Origin: Spirochaetia bacterium
GTDB lineage: Bacteria; Spirochaetota; Spirochaetia; Treponematales; Treponemataceae
Assembly (NCBI GenBank): GCA_900770075.1
Contig: CAAGIZ010000148.1
Span: 1-12,302, forward strand
Length of the DNA stretch: 12,302 bases
Direction: 5' to 3'
Shown here: one piece after another, positions 1-6,514 of the stretch
Layout of the letters: each line of letters opens with the position of its first letter
Numbering within the stretch: position 1 is the first letter of the stretch
Notes under the pieces: model-generated
Databases searched by the model: none
The model's input: only the letters and a program-made list of their open reading frames with translations
What the model was told of the DNA's origin: nothing
Made by a program: the position numbers and the translations under genes

Positions 1-13
1 TGTCTTTGAAAAT

Positions 14-55
14 GCGATGTTCTAAGTTGCGATATTATAGCGACTTAGAACTCGC
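14..55. repeat. Inverted repeat 1 (long hairpin)
   Basis: Seen directly: GTTCTAAGTTGC at 19-30 pairs with GCGACTTAGAAC at 40-51, with one G-T wobble, around a 9-nt AT-rich loop (31-39). The stem continues outward as GCGA (14-17) with TCGC (52-55) after one bulged T at 18. No T-run follows, so it is not a standard rho-independent terminator. It could be a processed RNA element, a dispersed repeat or a binding site for a dimeric regulator. The structure is certain and the role unknown. Confidence 0.7.
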
Positions 56-57
56 CA

Positions 58-98
58 GCACCTCGAAAAAATCGACAAAGACGAGTTTTTCGAGGTGC
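58..98. repeat. Inverted repeat 2 (long hairpin)
   Basis: Seen directly: GCACCTCGAAAAA (58-70) and TTTTTCGAGGTGC (86-98) form a perfect 13-bp stem. After one A-G mismatch (71/85) it continues with TCG (72-74) against CGA (82-84), leaving a 7-nt loop. It starts two bases after inverted repeat 1 ends, so the two form a double hairpin ahead of the long leader of the 412-2505 gene. The T-run is inside the stem and the stem is followed by CCCTC, so a simple terminator is unlikely. Function unknown. Confidence 0.75.
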
Positions 99-411
99 CC
101 TCTATAGAATAAACTTTTGGGGGTGATATGTCAAACTTGGCTCAGTGATGAGAATATTGCAGGAGAAAATGCTACATTCAGTGTTTCCTTAGGTGAACCT
201 ACGCCGGATGCGCAGGACGAAGTTGCTGCAAAGCAGCAATGGAACGTAAGTGTAATCCGTAGCAGCCGGTTTTTCAAAAAAAGGTTTTGCCGGCGAAAAA
301 TCTCCTGCTTTAGGGCAAAATGCCGTCCAAAAAATTAAAAAAAAATTCAGCAGCACTCAAGTCAGAGTTTTAACCCTCATTCAACGGGCGGAGGTGGCCG
401 ATATTTTTTAT
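99..411. other. Non-coding leader with no convincing gene
   Basis: This stretch separates the double hairpin from the start of the exported TPR/OmpA gene. The only open frame on the + strand begins at a TTG (117) with no Shine-Dalgarno sequence and ends in basic, A-rich translation, so I do not call it a gene. It contains a copy of a dispersed repeat (about 207-270), a short hairpin GGCA-AAA-TGCC near 314-324 and an A-rich tract at about 329-345. I could not identify a good -35/-10 promoter pair. A GGAGG at 390-394 is the likely ribosome-binding site for the next gene. Confidence 0.5.
207..270 (+). repeat. Dispersed repeat, copy A (diverged)
   Basis: Seen directly: this stretch resembles the minus strand of 5236-5313. 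Shared blocks in the same order are GATGCG (207-212), GGACG (215-219), AGTTGCTGC (221-229), GCAGCAATG (233-241) and CCGTAGCAGCCGGT (257-270; the other copy reads CCGTAGCGGCCGGT). TTGCTGC and GCAGCAA (223-239) form a perfect 7-bp hairpin with a 3-nt loop. Copy A is shorter and looks decayed compared with copy B. A repeat family is inferred from these two copies alone. Confidence 0.55.
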
Positions 412-2505
412 ATGAAAAGAATTTTCTGTCTGTTTTTTATGTGTCTGTACCCGGTGTTTGTTTTTTCTCAGACGAAGAAGAATCTTGCTGCAAAAAAAAG
501 CACTGTAAAAGCCGGTGAAACTGTCCCTGAAAAAAAAGATGAGCCGGTAATCGTCTGGAATGAGGATTTTGAAACCGGCGAAAAACTTTTCGGGCTGAAC
601 AGACCTGGGGAAGCGATTGCTTATTTTGAAAAATGTATTGAAGTTGAAAACATAAACCCCGACATCTGGATTCATCTGGGGGTTGCCTACTATCAGACCG
701 GGGATTTTACCCGCTCCCTTGCCTGCTGTACCAGGGGTTTGACGAAGGAAAATACGAACCATAAAATTCTTGCTTATAATGCGGGAAATTCTGCCTATGC
801 CCTGGCTAACTATGCCCGTGCCGATGCCTGCTATGCCATTGCAATCCGTGAAGATGAAAATTTTGCCCCTGCCTACCTTAACCGTGCCAATGCCCGGCTT
901 AAACAGGATCATCTGGCGGATTCCAAGGCGGATTATGAAAAATACCTTGAGCTTGAGCCGGAATCTGAACAGAGGCCCCAGATTGAACAGCTTCTTGCCC
1001 TTCTGGAGGGGGAAATTGCCCGCCGCGCCAGGGAAAAACCTGAAAAAATCGATTTTGAGCTTTCCAACGTAAAAAACGACGAGATGATTGCTGAAATTCG
1101 GGAAAAGGTGATTTTTGAACTGCCGGAAGAAAAGGTTTTGGTGGAGGGTAACGAGGAAGAACTTGTGCGCTTTGAGATTGCCAAAGCTCCGCCGCTGCCG
1201 GATTTGCCGGAGCAGGAGCCGGTGGAAAGCGGAATCGAAGAAGAGCCTGCAAAATTTTTGGATGACGGGATGGGGCTTGAGAGCGTGGCCTTTGATGAGC
1301 AGGAGCCGGTGGAAGAAGCCGTTGAAAAAAGCGTTGCAACTGCGCCTGTGCTTGCCGGCGAAAAAACTGAGGCTGAAATCCTGGCTGAAAACGCTTTGGC
1401 TGAGGGGAAGGAAGATTTTGAAGAGAAAAATGAGTTATTTGGTCAGGAAAATCTTGCGGACGCCCTGTACAGCCTTCCTGCCGGTCTTGTTACCTTAAAG
1501 GCTGTGAATGCAAGTTTTTCTCCCAACAGTCCCAATTCAAGACAGCAGAAGCAGGTTTTTAACATAACTGCCACGGAAAAAAACAATATCGAAAGCTATG
1601 TTCTTGAGGTTTTTGACGAATACGGAAACACCGTAAAGACCATGAAAGGTAAAAAACTGCCGGAGCGGCTGGACTGGGACGGAAAGACTGATTCTGGAAG
1701 GCTGGCGGACGGGCGTTTTTCTGCCAGAATTTCCGTTACTTACAAAAACAGCGGAAGCGTAGAGGCTGAGGGGAATTCCTTCAGCTGTTTCAGCAGCGTG
1801 CCTCAGGTAACTTTGGTTCCTCAAAGCGACAGTTTTTCTCCGGATGGGGATGGTATAGACGATAAACTTCTCTTTAACGTTTCTTCGGAAAGCGAAGCCT
1901 TGGTAAAGGACTGGAAATTTGAAGTGAAGATGAATAACCGCACTGTATACTCCCAATCCGGCTCTGGAAATCCGCCTGAAAACATCGAATGGGACGGAAA
2001 GACTTCTTCCGGCGAAACCGTAAAGAACGGTAACAATCTGACTTACAAAATGTCTGTTACGGATGCTCTTGGGGTTTCGGCTCAGGACAGCGGAAATGTT
2101 GAGGTAACAAAGAGCAAAAAAGACCCTGTGGTGACAAAAAGCGTTGAAATAAGCGAAAATCCTGACGGAACCGTGAATATTGCCATTCCGACGCTTTCCT
2201 TTAAAATCAACAGTTCTGAACTTGTAAATACGGAACAGAATGCTCAGACTATTCAAAAAGTTTACGACATTCTGGTGGACGAAAAGTACGAGGACTACAG
2301 GGTAACGATTACCGGCTATGTAAATCCTGACGGTGATGAGTGGACGGTGGAAGAACAGGTTCTGGCCCTTAACCGGGCGAAGTCTGTGGAAAACAGGCTG
2401 AAATCTCTTGGAATCCCGGAAAACAGGCTGGAATCAAAGTGCGGTGATGGAAAATCCGCCAACAAGGAATACAACCGCCGCGTTGAGTTTAAGCTGAGAA
2501 AATAG
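412..2505 (+). CDS. Exported TPR / FlgD-like / OmpA-like envelope protein
   Basis: A 697-residue protein, probably periplasmic or outer-envelope and peptidoglycan-anchored. The N terminus (MKRIFCLFFMCLYPVFVFSQ) looks like a type I signal peptide with no lipobox. Residues about 50-170 carry roughly four TPR-type helical repeats for protein contacts. Residues about 200-360 are an acidic, Glu/Pro-rich linker that uses EQEPVE twice. Residues about 366-560 contain two FlgD-type immunoglobulin-like modules: each has an (F/S)SP start (SFSPNSPNS; SFSPDGDG) and a WDGKT.SG turn. Residues about 590-697 resemble the OmpA C-terminal peptidoglycan-binding fold, with the typical LALNRAKSVENRL and NRRVEF segments. 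The ATG at 412 is chosen because the signal peptide begins there. The GGAGG at 390-394 lies 17 nt upstream, which is long; a GTG at 394 would add six residues. No close functional match is recognised, so no symbol is given. Confidence 0.9.
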   Translation: MKRIFCLFFMCLYPVFVFSQTKKNLAAKKSTVKAGETVPEKKDEPVIVWNEDFETGEKLFGLNRPGEAIAYFEKCIEVENINPDIWIHLGVAYYQTGDFTRSLACCTRGLTKENTNHKILAYNAGNSAYALANYARADACYAIAIREDENFAPAYLNRANARLKQDHLADSKADYEKYLELEPESEQRPQIEQLLALLEGEIARRAREKPEKIDFELSNVKNDEMIAEIREKVIFELPEEKVLVEGNEEELVRFEIAKAPPLPDLPEQEPVESGIEEEPAKFLDDGMGLESVAFDEQEPVEEAVEKSVATAPVLAGEKTEAEILAENALAEGKEDFEEKNELFGQENLADALYSLPAGLVTLKAVNASFSPNSPNSRQQKQVFNITATEKNNIESYVLEVFDEYGNTVKTMKGKKLPERLDWDGKTDSGRLADGRFSARISVTYKNSGSVEAEGNSFSCFSSVPQVTLVPQSDSFSPDGDGIDDKLLFNVSSESEALVKDWKFEVKMNNRTVYSQSGSGNPPENIEWDGKTSSGETVKNGNNLTYKMSVTDALGVSAQDSGNVEVTKSKKDPVVTKSVEISENPDGTVNIAIPTLSFKINSSELVNTEQNAQTIQKVYDILVDEKYEDYRVTITGYVNPDGDEWTVEEQVLALNRAKSVENRLKSLGIPENRLESKCGDGKSANKEYNRRVEFKLRK

Positions 2506-2530
2506 CGGTGTGCTGGGGGAGGGGGATTGG
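2506..2530 (+). other. G-rich segment after the TPR/OmpA gene
   Basis: Directly after the TAG stop the + strand runs CTGGGGGAGGGGGATTGG. With the GGGGG runs of the first two array units it gives four G5 runs between about 2516 and 2564, a possible G-quadruplex in DNA or in the 3' end of the mRNA. No conventional hairpin plus T-run terminator is visible here. It may be a degraded half-unit of the adjoining tandem array, since ATTGG also ends the first two units. Confidence 0.4.
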
Positions 2531-2957
2531 CGGTCAGACGGGGGATTGGCGGTCAGACGGGGGATTGGCGGTCAAACCGGGCATCTGCGGTCAAACCGAA
2601 TGTCCTCGGTCTAGGGGGCTCCCCGGTCAAACCGAACATTTCCGGTCAAACCAAGAATCCTCGGTCTAAAGCCCCCGGTCAAACTGGGCATCCCCGGTCA
2701 AACCGAATGTCCCCGGTCTGACCAAGCATCCTCGGTCTAGGGCGGCATCCTCGGTCAAACCGGGCATCTGCGGTCTAGGGTGGCATCCTCGGTCAAACCA
2801 GGCATCCTCGGTCTAGGGGCTCCTCGGTCAAACCGAACATCCTCGGTCTAGGGGGCTCCTCGGTCAAACCGGGCAGCTGCGGTCTAGGGTGGCATCCTCG
2901 GTCAAACCGAACATTTCCGGTCAAACCAAGAATCCCCGGTCAAAAGCCCCCCCCCCC
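2531..2957. repeat. 19-nt tandem repeat array between convergent genes
   Basis: Seen directly: CGGTC recurs at 2531, 2550, 2569, 2588, 2607, 2624, 2643, 2662, 2676, 2695, 2714, 2733, 2752, 2771, 2790, 2809, 2825, 2844, 2861, 2880, 2899, 2918 and 2937. That is 22 full units and a partial one. Most steps are 19 nt and a few are 14-17. Type A is about CGGTCAAACCGGGCATCCT and holds a small dyad, CGGT-CAA-ACCG. Type B is about CGGTCTAGGGTGGCATCCT and carries a CTAG. Since 19 is not a multiple of 3, the array has no constant protein frame. It has no unique spacers, so it is not CRISPR. It fills the gap between the ends of the TPR/OmpA gene and mutL and might act as a two-way transcription barrier, but its function is unknown. 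Confidence 0.9.
2947..2957. repeat. 11-C homopolymer tract beside the mutL stop
   Basis: Eleven consecutive C on the + strand (G on the mutL-coding strand) sit immediately downstream of the mutL stop codon (TTA at 2958-2960 on +). The related unit at 2662-2676 has only five C at this position, so the tract appears to have expanded by slippage. It lies outside the coding sequence, so length changes would not alter MutL but could affect the 3' end of the transcript. Confidence 0.8.
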
Positions 2958-4856
2958 TTACCGGGTTCGTCTTACCCTGTCAAAAAGCTGTTCCTTTGTC
3001 AGAGTTGTCCAAACCGGCCTTCCGTGGGGGCAGTGCGGGTCGGGAAGTCTGAGTGCCTGTTTTGCCAGTTCCTCAGCTGCTCCCCTGTCCAATACGTATC
3101 CGTCCTTAACGGCAGCCTTGCAGGCAGTCATGGCGGCAACGGAATAGAGAATGTCTTTCGGAGTTTCCAGTTTTTCCAGCAGGGCAGACTGAAGGTCTTG
3201 TTCGGTGCCCTTCCATCTTGCCGGAACAGTGGAAAACTCAAAAATTCCGTTCCCGGCATTTTTCCCTTCAAAACCGGCCTTTTTCAGCTCGGACAGTGCG
3301 TTTTCAAGGTATTTTTCCTGACTTTCGTCTTCCGTCCTTATCCTGTAGGAAATCAAAAGAGTCTGTGTTTCTGTCTTTCCTGACAGCAGCCGGTCAAAAA
3401 GAATCCGCTCATGGGCAGCATGCTGGTCGATAAAATAGACCGTTTCTTCAATCTGCGCAACAAGAAAGCAGTTGAATACAGTTCCAATGTAGCAGAAACC
3501 TTCCGAATCGGGCTGGTCAAACAGCGGCTTTTCATCTTTTTCCTGTTTTTCCTGAAGTTCAGCCTTTTGCGGAAAATTCCGTGTAGAAAAACCTGTTCCC
3601 GAAAAAGACCTTCCCGACTTGCCGGAAACATAGGTTCTGCTGTCGTAGTTAAAAAATCTCGAACGAACTCCCTCTCCGCCGGTACTTTCAGCGATGGCAA
3701 GTTCTGCCAGGGCAGAGGTGTTCTGCGAACTCCATTCAGTTTTTTTGGGGAAAACAGACGGTTCAGCAAAGTCAAAACCGGGAACCTTACCTTCATCCTC
3801 TGGCAAAACGCTTCCGTCGCTGTCTTTCAAAAATGTCTTTGAATTGTTTATTCCAAAAGAGCGGAAAAATTCCTTTACAGTTGAGCTTATTCCGTGATGC
3901 AGGGCAGAACTGTCCCTGAACCGTACCTCTTTTTTTGCCGGGTGAATGTTAAAATCCACCGTAGAAGGGTCAGCCCTGGCAAAAAGCGCAGCCACAGGAT
4001 GAGTTCCGTTGGGAAAAAATCCCTGACATCCGTATTCAATAGCCTGAAGAAGAGAATATTCCTGAACCCTCCGTCCGTTCACATAGATAAAAATCTGCCG
4101 CCGGTCAGTCCTGTAGACGGAAGGTTCCCCAATAACCAGATTAAAACTCCACTCAGAACCACCGTCCGCCTTCAGGCAGACAAAACGCTCAGGAGCTTCT
4201 TTAAGTTCCAGGGCAGAAACAAACCTTTCTTCAAGGCTTACGTCTTTTGGCAGATCCAGCCTCAGTTCCCCGTCGCAGACAAGGCGGAAAGAGATATCCG
4301 GCCGTGGCAGTGCTTTTTCCACAAAGGTTTCCCGGCACAAAAGATTTTCCGAAGCCGCACGTTTTAAAAACCTTCTTCGGGCAGGATAATTTTCAAAAAG
4401 CCCCTCGCTCATTACGATGGTTCCCTGCCCGTTTTGAACAGCAGGAATCTGTTCCAGCAGGTGATCTTCCAGAAGACTTGCCCTCATCCTCCAGTTCCCG
4501 GAAGAGATGGAGAGCCTGCTTACCGCTGCAATGGAAGCCAAAGCCTCCCCCCTGAACCCCAGGGTTGTTATGTTGTTTAGGTCTTCTGTTGCGGCAATTT
4601 TGCTGGTGGCATGGGGGCGGGCACAGGCAGAAAGATCTTCCTTTGTCATTCCCGAACCGTTGTCAGAAACCCGGATTTTTTCGATTCCCCCGCAGGAAAT
4701 TTCCACAGAAATTGAGTCAGCACCGCTGTCCACCCCGTTGTCCATAAGTTCCCGAACAATGGCATTGGGCCGGTCGATAACTTCACCGGCGGCAATCTTT
4801 CTTGCAACTTCCGGACTCAGCTGCCGCACGGCACGCTTTGTTTTTTCTTCCGGCAT
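2958..4856 (-). CDS. mutL: DNA mismatch repair protein MutL (endonuclease type)
   Basis: A 632-residue MutL, which couples MutS mismatch recognition to strand incision and excision. The N-terminal GHKL ATPase is complete: ARKIAAGEVIDRP (18-30), E36 and N40 in RELMDNGVDSGA, DNGSGM (about 64-69) and GFRGEAL (about 98-104). The C terminus has the endonuclease motif of MutL proteins from bacteria lacking MutH: DQHAAHERILFD starting at D477, with C579 in TACKAAVKDG and C609 in CPHGRP as likely metal-site residues. The last acidic residue of the DQHA(X)2E(X)4E motif is Asp (D488) rather than Glu. It is the last gene of the xseA-xseB-mutL operon. Its ATG follows the xseB stop by one base (TAAGATG), without a strong ribosome-binding site of its own, which suggests translational coupling. 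Confidence 0.97.
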   Translation of the reverse strand: MPEEKTKRAVRQLSPEVARKIAAGEVIDRPNAIVRELMDNGVDSGADSISVEISCGGIEKIRVSDNGSGMTKEDLSACARPHATSKIAATEDLNNITTLGFRGEALASIAAVSRLSISSGNWRMRASLLEDHLLEQIPAVQNGQGTIVMSEGLFENYPARRRFLKRAASENLLCRETFVEKALPRPDISFRLVCDGELRLDLPKDVSLEERFVSALELKEAPERFVCLKADGGSEWSFNLVIGEPSVYRTDRRQIFIYVNGRRVQEYSLLQAIEYGCQGFFPNGTHPVAALFARADPSTVDFNIHPAKKEVRFRDSSALHHGISSTVKEFFRSFGINNSKTFLKDSDGSVLPEDEGKVPGFDFAEPSVFPKKTEWSSQNTSALAELAIAESTGGEGVRSRFFNYDSRTYVSGKSGRSFSGTGFSTRNFPQKAELQEKQEKDEKPLFDQPDSEGFCYIGTVFNCFLVAQIEETVYFIDQHAAHERILFDRLLSGKTETQTLLISYRIRTEDESQEKYLENALSELKKAGFEGKNAGNGIFEFSTVPARWKGTEQDLQSALLEKLETPKDILYSVAAMTACKAAVKDGYVLDRGAAEELAKQALRLPDPHCPHGRPVWTTLTKEQLFDRVRRTR

Positions 4857-4857
4857 C

Positions 4858-5151
4858 TTACTGTCTTAACCCCTGCACAGGAGCCCCGGAACTGCCGTTT
4901 TCCAAAGAATCAGAAGCAAAAAGATCCATCTGAGGGGGAATTTCCGTTCCCGAAGGACTTTTTTCTGCTTTTACGGGCTGGTTTGTCAGAATTTGAATTT
5001 TTCCTTCGATTTTGTCCAAATCCGCTTCCAGAAGTTTTGCAAGTTTTATACCTTCCTCAAAATCCTTCAGGGCGTCTTCCAGCGAAATGTCAGTGCGTTT
5101 TATGTCGTCAGTCAGCTGTTCAAGTTTAGCCAGGTTCTCTTCAAAAGTCAT
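4858..5151 (-). CDS. xseB: Exodeoxyribonuclease VII small subunit
   Basis: The small subunit that binds XseA to form exonuclease VII, which degrades single-stranded DNA. The family core is clear: TFEENLAKLEQLTDDI then ISLEDALKDFEEGIKLAK, two helices typical of XseB, followed by a variable tail of about 35 residues. I prefer the ATG at 5151 (97 aa) because GGAG at 5161-5158 lies six bases before it. An in-frame ATG at 5163 would add METK but lacks a Shine-Dalgarno sequence. The gene lies between xseA and mutL on the minus strand and almost touches mutL. The 160-nt gap to xseA is unusual in so compact an operon and is filled largely by a dispersed repeat. Confidence 0.92.
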   Translation of the reverse strand: MTFEENLAKLEQLTDDIKRTDISLEDALKDFEEGIKLAKLLEADLDKIEGKIQILTNQPVKAEKSPSGTEIPPQMDLFASDSLENGSSGAPVQGLRQ

Positions 5152-5311
5152 TTTGGTCTCCATCTTTTGTTTGTTTTTTTTCGGGCAGCATCATCCGCCC
5201 GGCAATGTCCGTTTTTCAGGCTTCTGCCTTTCTGTCAGACCGGCCGCTACGGCTTCGCTATGCGCTCATTGCTGCTGGGCGCAGCAACTAAAGGCCTCCG
5301 CGTCCGCCGCA
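5152..5311. other. xseA-xseB spacer occupied by dispersed repeat
   Basis: The gap between the xseA stop and the xseB start. The half next to xseA is dispersed repeat copy B. The other half is A-rich on the minus strand and contains the GGAG ribosome-binding site for xseB. Plus-strand frames here run antisense to the operon and are not considered genes. Confidence 0.6.
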
Positions 5312-5313
5312 TC
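5236..5313 (-). repeat. Dispersed repeat, copy B
   Basis: On the minus strand this begins within the xseA stop (GATGCGGCGGACGCGGAG) and ends near CCGTAGCGGCCGGTCTG. It matches copy A (207-270) in block order. It includes a perfect 7-bp hairpin, TTGCTGC (5269-5275) with GCAGCAA (5281-5287). One minus-strand frame gives a 21-residue peptide (5312-5247) beginning MRRTRRPLVAAP, whose ATG overlaps the xseA stop as TGATG. Copy A gives the related start MRRT and a shared SSN. From memory, unverified, similar short peptides recur as hypothetical proteins in Treponema genomes. It is best read as an intergenic mobile or repetitive element rather than a gene. Confidence 0.65.
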
Positions 5314-6514
5314 AATCTGCCGTCGCCAGAATTTTTCCTTCCGCAGGGAAAATTTCCAGTTTTTCACCAGTTTTTACATCCTTTTGGCTCCGAACGATTT
5401 TTCCGTTCCCGGTTTTTACCATGGAATATCCTCTTGCAAGAATAGTTTTGGGACTGGCTCCTTCCAGAATGTGCACCGCCTCCCTTAAAAACTGCCGTAC
5501 ATCCCGGCATCTGTCGCCAATGTTATCCTGAAGGGCTGTTTTTGCGTTTTCCAGCCTCATTAAAAAGGGCTGTTCAATGGTTCTGAAGCGCATTTCCAGA
5601 GATTCTGGGTTAAAGGACTTTATCATAAGCTTCATTTTTTCGACTTTTGCGGTTATCAGGCTGAGCATTTCTTTCTGGAAGCCGGATAAATCGTTTTTTA
5701 TGTCAGCCAGCTGCGGAACGGCAACTTCTGCCGCAGCCGAAGGCGTAGGTGCCCGGTAATCTGCCGCATAGTCGCAAAGTGCCCAGTCAATCTCGTGCCC
5801 TACTGCGCTTATAACAGGAATCCTGCTTTCTGCAACGGCCCGGACAACACATTCTTCGCTAAAAGGCAGCAAATCTTCCACAGAACCGCCGCCACGACCG
5901 ACAATAAGGGTTTCCACCAGATTAAAGTCGTTTGCCGCCTGAATCTGCCTGACGATTGAGGGCGCAGCATCCGCTCCCTGAACCACCGCCGGAAAGACAA
6001 TCACCTCTACAGCAGGATTTCTCCGTTTTGTAATCTGAAGGATGTCCCTCAGGGCAGCACCAGTGGGGCTTGTTACAACGCCGATTTTCTTTGGAAAAAG
6101 GGGAATTTTCTTTTTTCTGTCCTGACTGAAAAGACCTTCGGCAGCCAGACGCATCTTTCTTTCTTCCAAAATCTGCAGGATATTGCCTTCTCCTGCCATC
6201 TCCATCTTAGAAATTATTATCTGGTAGTTTCCCCTTGGGGCATAGACCGAAATGGTTCCGGTACACCGCACCTTTAGACCGTCTTTGGGAGCAAATTTCA
6301 GAAAAGCGGCTTTTCCCCGGAACATCACTGCACTTATTTGAGAATTTTCGTCTTTTAATGTAAAATACAGATGGCCGCTTGAATTAGGACGGTAGCCGGA
6401 AATTTCGCCTTCAAGGGTGATGTTTGCAAGGGAACTTTCCAGCATCTCCTTGATTAGCGAAGTCAAACTTGTTACCGAAAAAACTGTATCTGAGGAAAAA
6501 AGCTGCTCTGTCAT
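5312..6514 (-). CDS. xseA: Exodeoxyribonuclease VII large subunit
   Basis: The catalytic subunit of exonuclease VII, which cuts single-stranded DNA from both ends and helps process repair and recombination intermediates. Residues about 10-105 form the OB-fold (TLEGEISGYRPNSSGHLYFTL, with SAVMFRGKAAF after it). The nuclease core follows, with GVVTSPTGAALRDI, LIVGRGGGSVEDLLPF and ISAVGHEIDWALCDYAADYR then APTPSAAAE, all diagnostic of XseA. A helical C-terminal region binds the small subunit. At 400 residues it is somewhat shorter than the about 450 of E. coli XseA, with the reduction in the C-terminal helical part. The ATG at 6514 is preceded by a weak GGAAAA. It is the first gene of the operon and is divergent from the sugar operon. 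Confidence 0.96.
   Translation of the reverse strand: MTEQLFSSDTVFSVTSLTSLIKEMLESSLANITLEGEISGYRPNSSGHLYFTLKDENSQISAVMFRGKAAFLKFAPKDGLKVRCTGTISVYAPRGNYQIIISKMEMAGEGNILQILEERKMRLAAEGLFSQDRKKKIPLFPKKIGVVTSPTGAALRDILQITKRRNPAVEVIVFPAVVQGADAAPSIVRQIQAANDFNLVETLIVGRGGGSVEDLLPFSEECVVRAVAESRIPVISAVGHEIDWALCDYAADYRAPTPSAAAEVAVPQLADIKNDLSGFQKEMLSLITAKVEKMKLMIKSFNPESLEMRFRTIEQPFLMRLENAKTALQDNIGDRCRDVRQFLREAVHILEGASPKTILARGYSMVKTGNGKIVRSQKDVKTGEKLEIFPAEGKILATAD

Noticed and set aside
58..98. Rho-independent terminator
   Set aside because: The T tract is part of the stem and not downstream of it; CCCTC follows the hairpin.
117..338. 73-codon + strand open frame beginning at TTG
   Set aside because: There is no Shine-Dalgarno sequence, the start is weak, its 3' half reads through a dispersed repeat and A-rich DNA into basic low-complexity residues, and no family is recognised.
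370..912. 180-codon minus-strand frame over the start of the TPR/OmpA gene
   Set aside because: It lies antisense to a gene with a clear signal peptide and TPR repeats, and shows no domain of its own.
2527..2721. Open frames running through the 19-nt array (also 2889-3383)
   Set aside because: The 19-nt unit shifts frame every repeat, and the translations are just repeated VKPN/GQTK fragments. The second frame runs on antisense to mutL.
2531..2957. CRISPR array
   Set aside because: Units are contiguous 19-mers with no unique spacers, the repeats are degenerate, and no cas genes are present.
2947..2957. Phase-variation switch for MutL
   Set aside because: The C tract lies after the mutL stop codon, so length changes cannot shift the reading frame.
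5012..5488. 158-codon + strand frame across xseB, the spacer and xseA
   Set aside because: It is antisense to two well-supported genes and arises partly from the dispersed repeat; its start lacks a ribosome-binding site.
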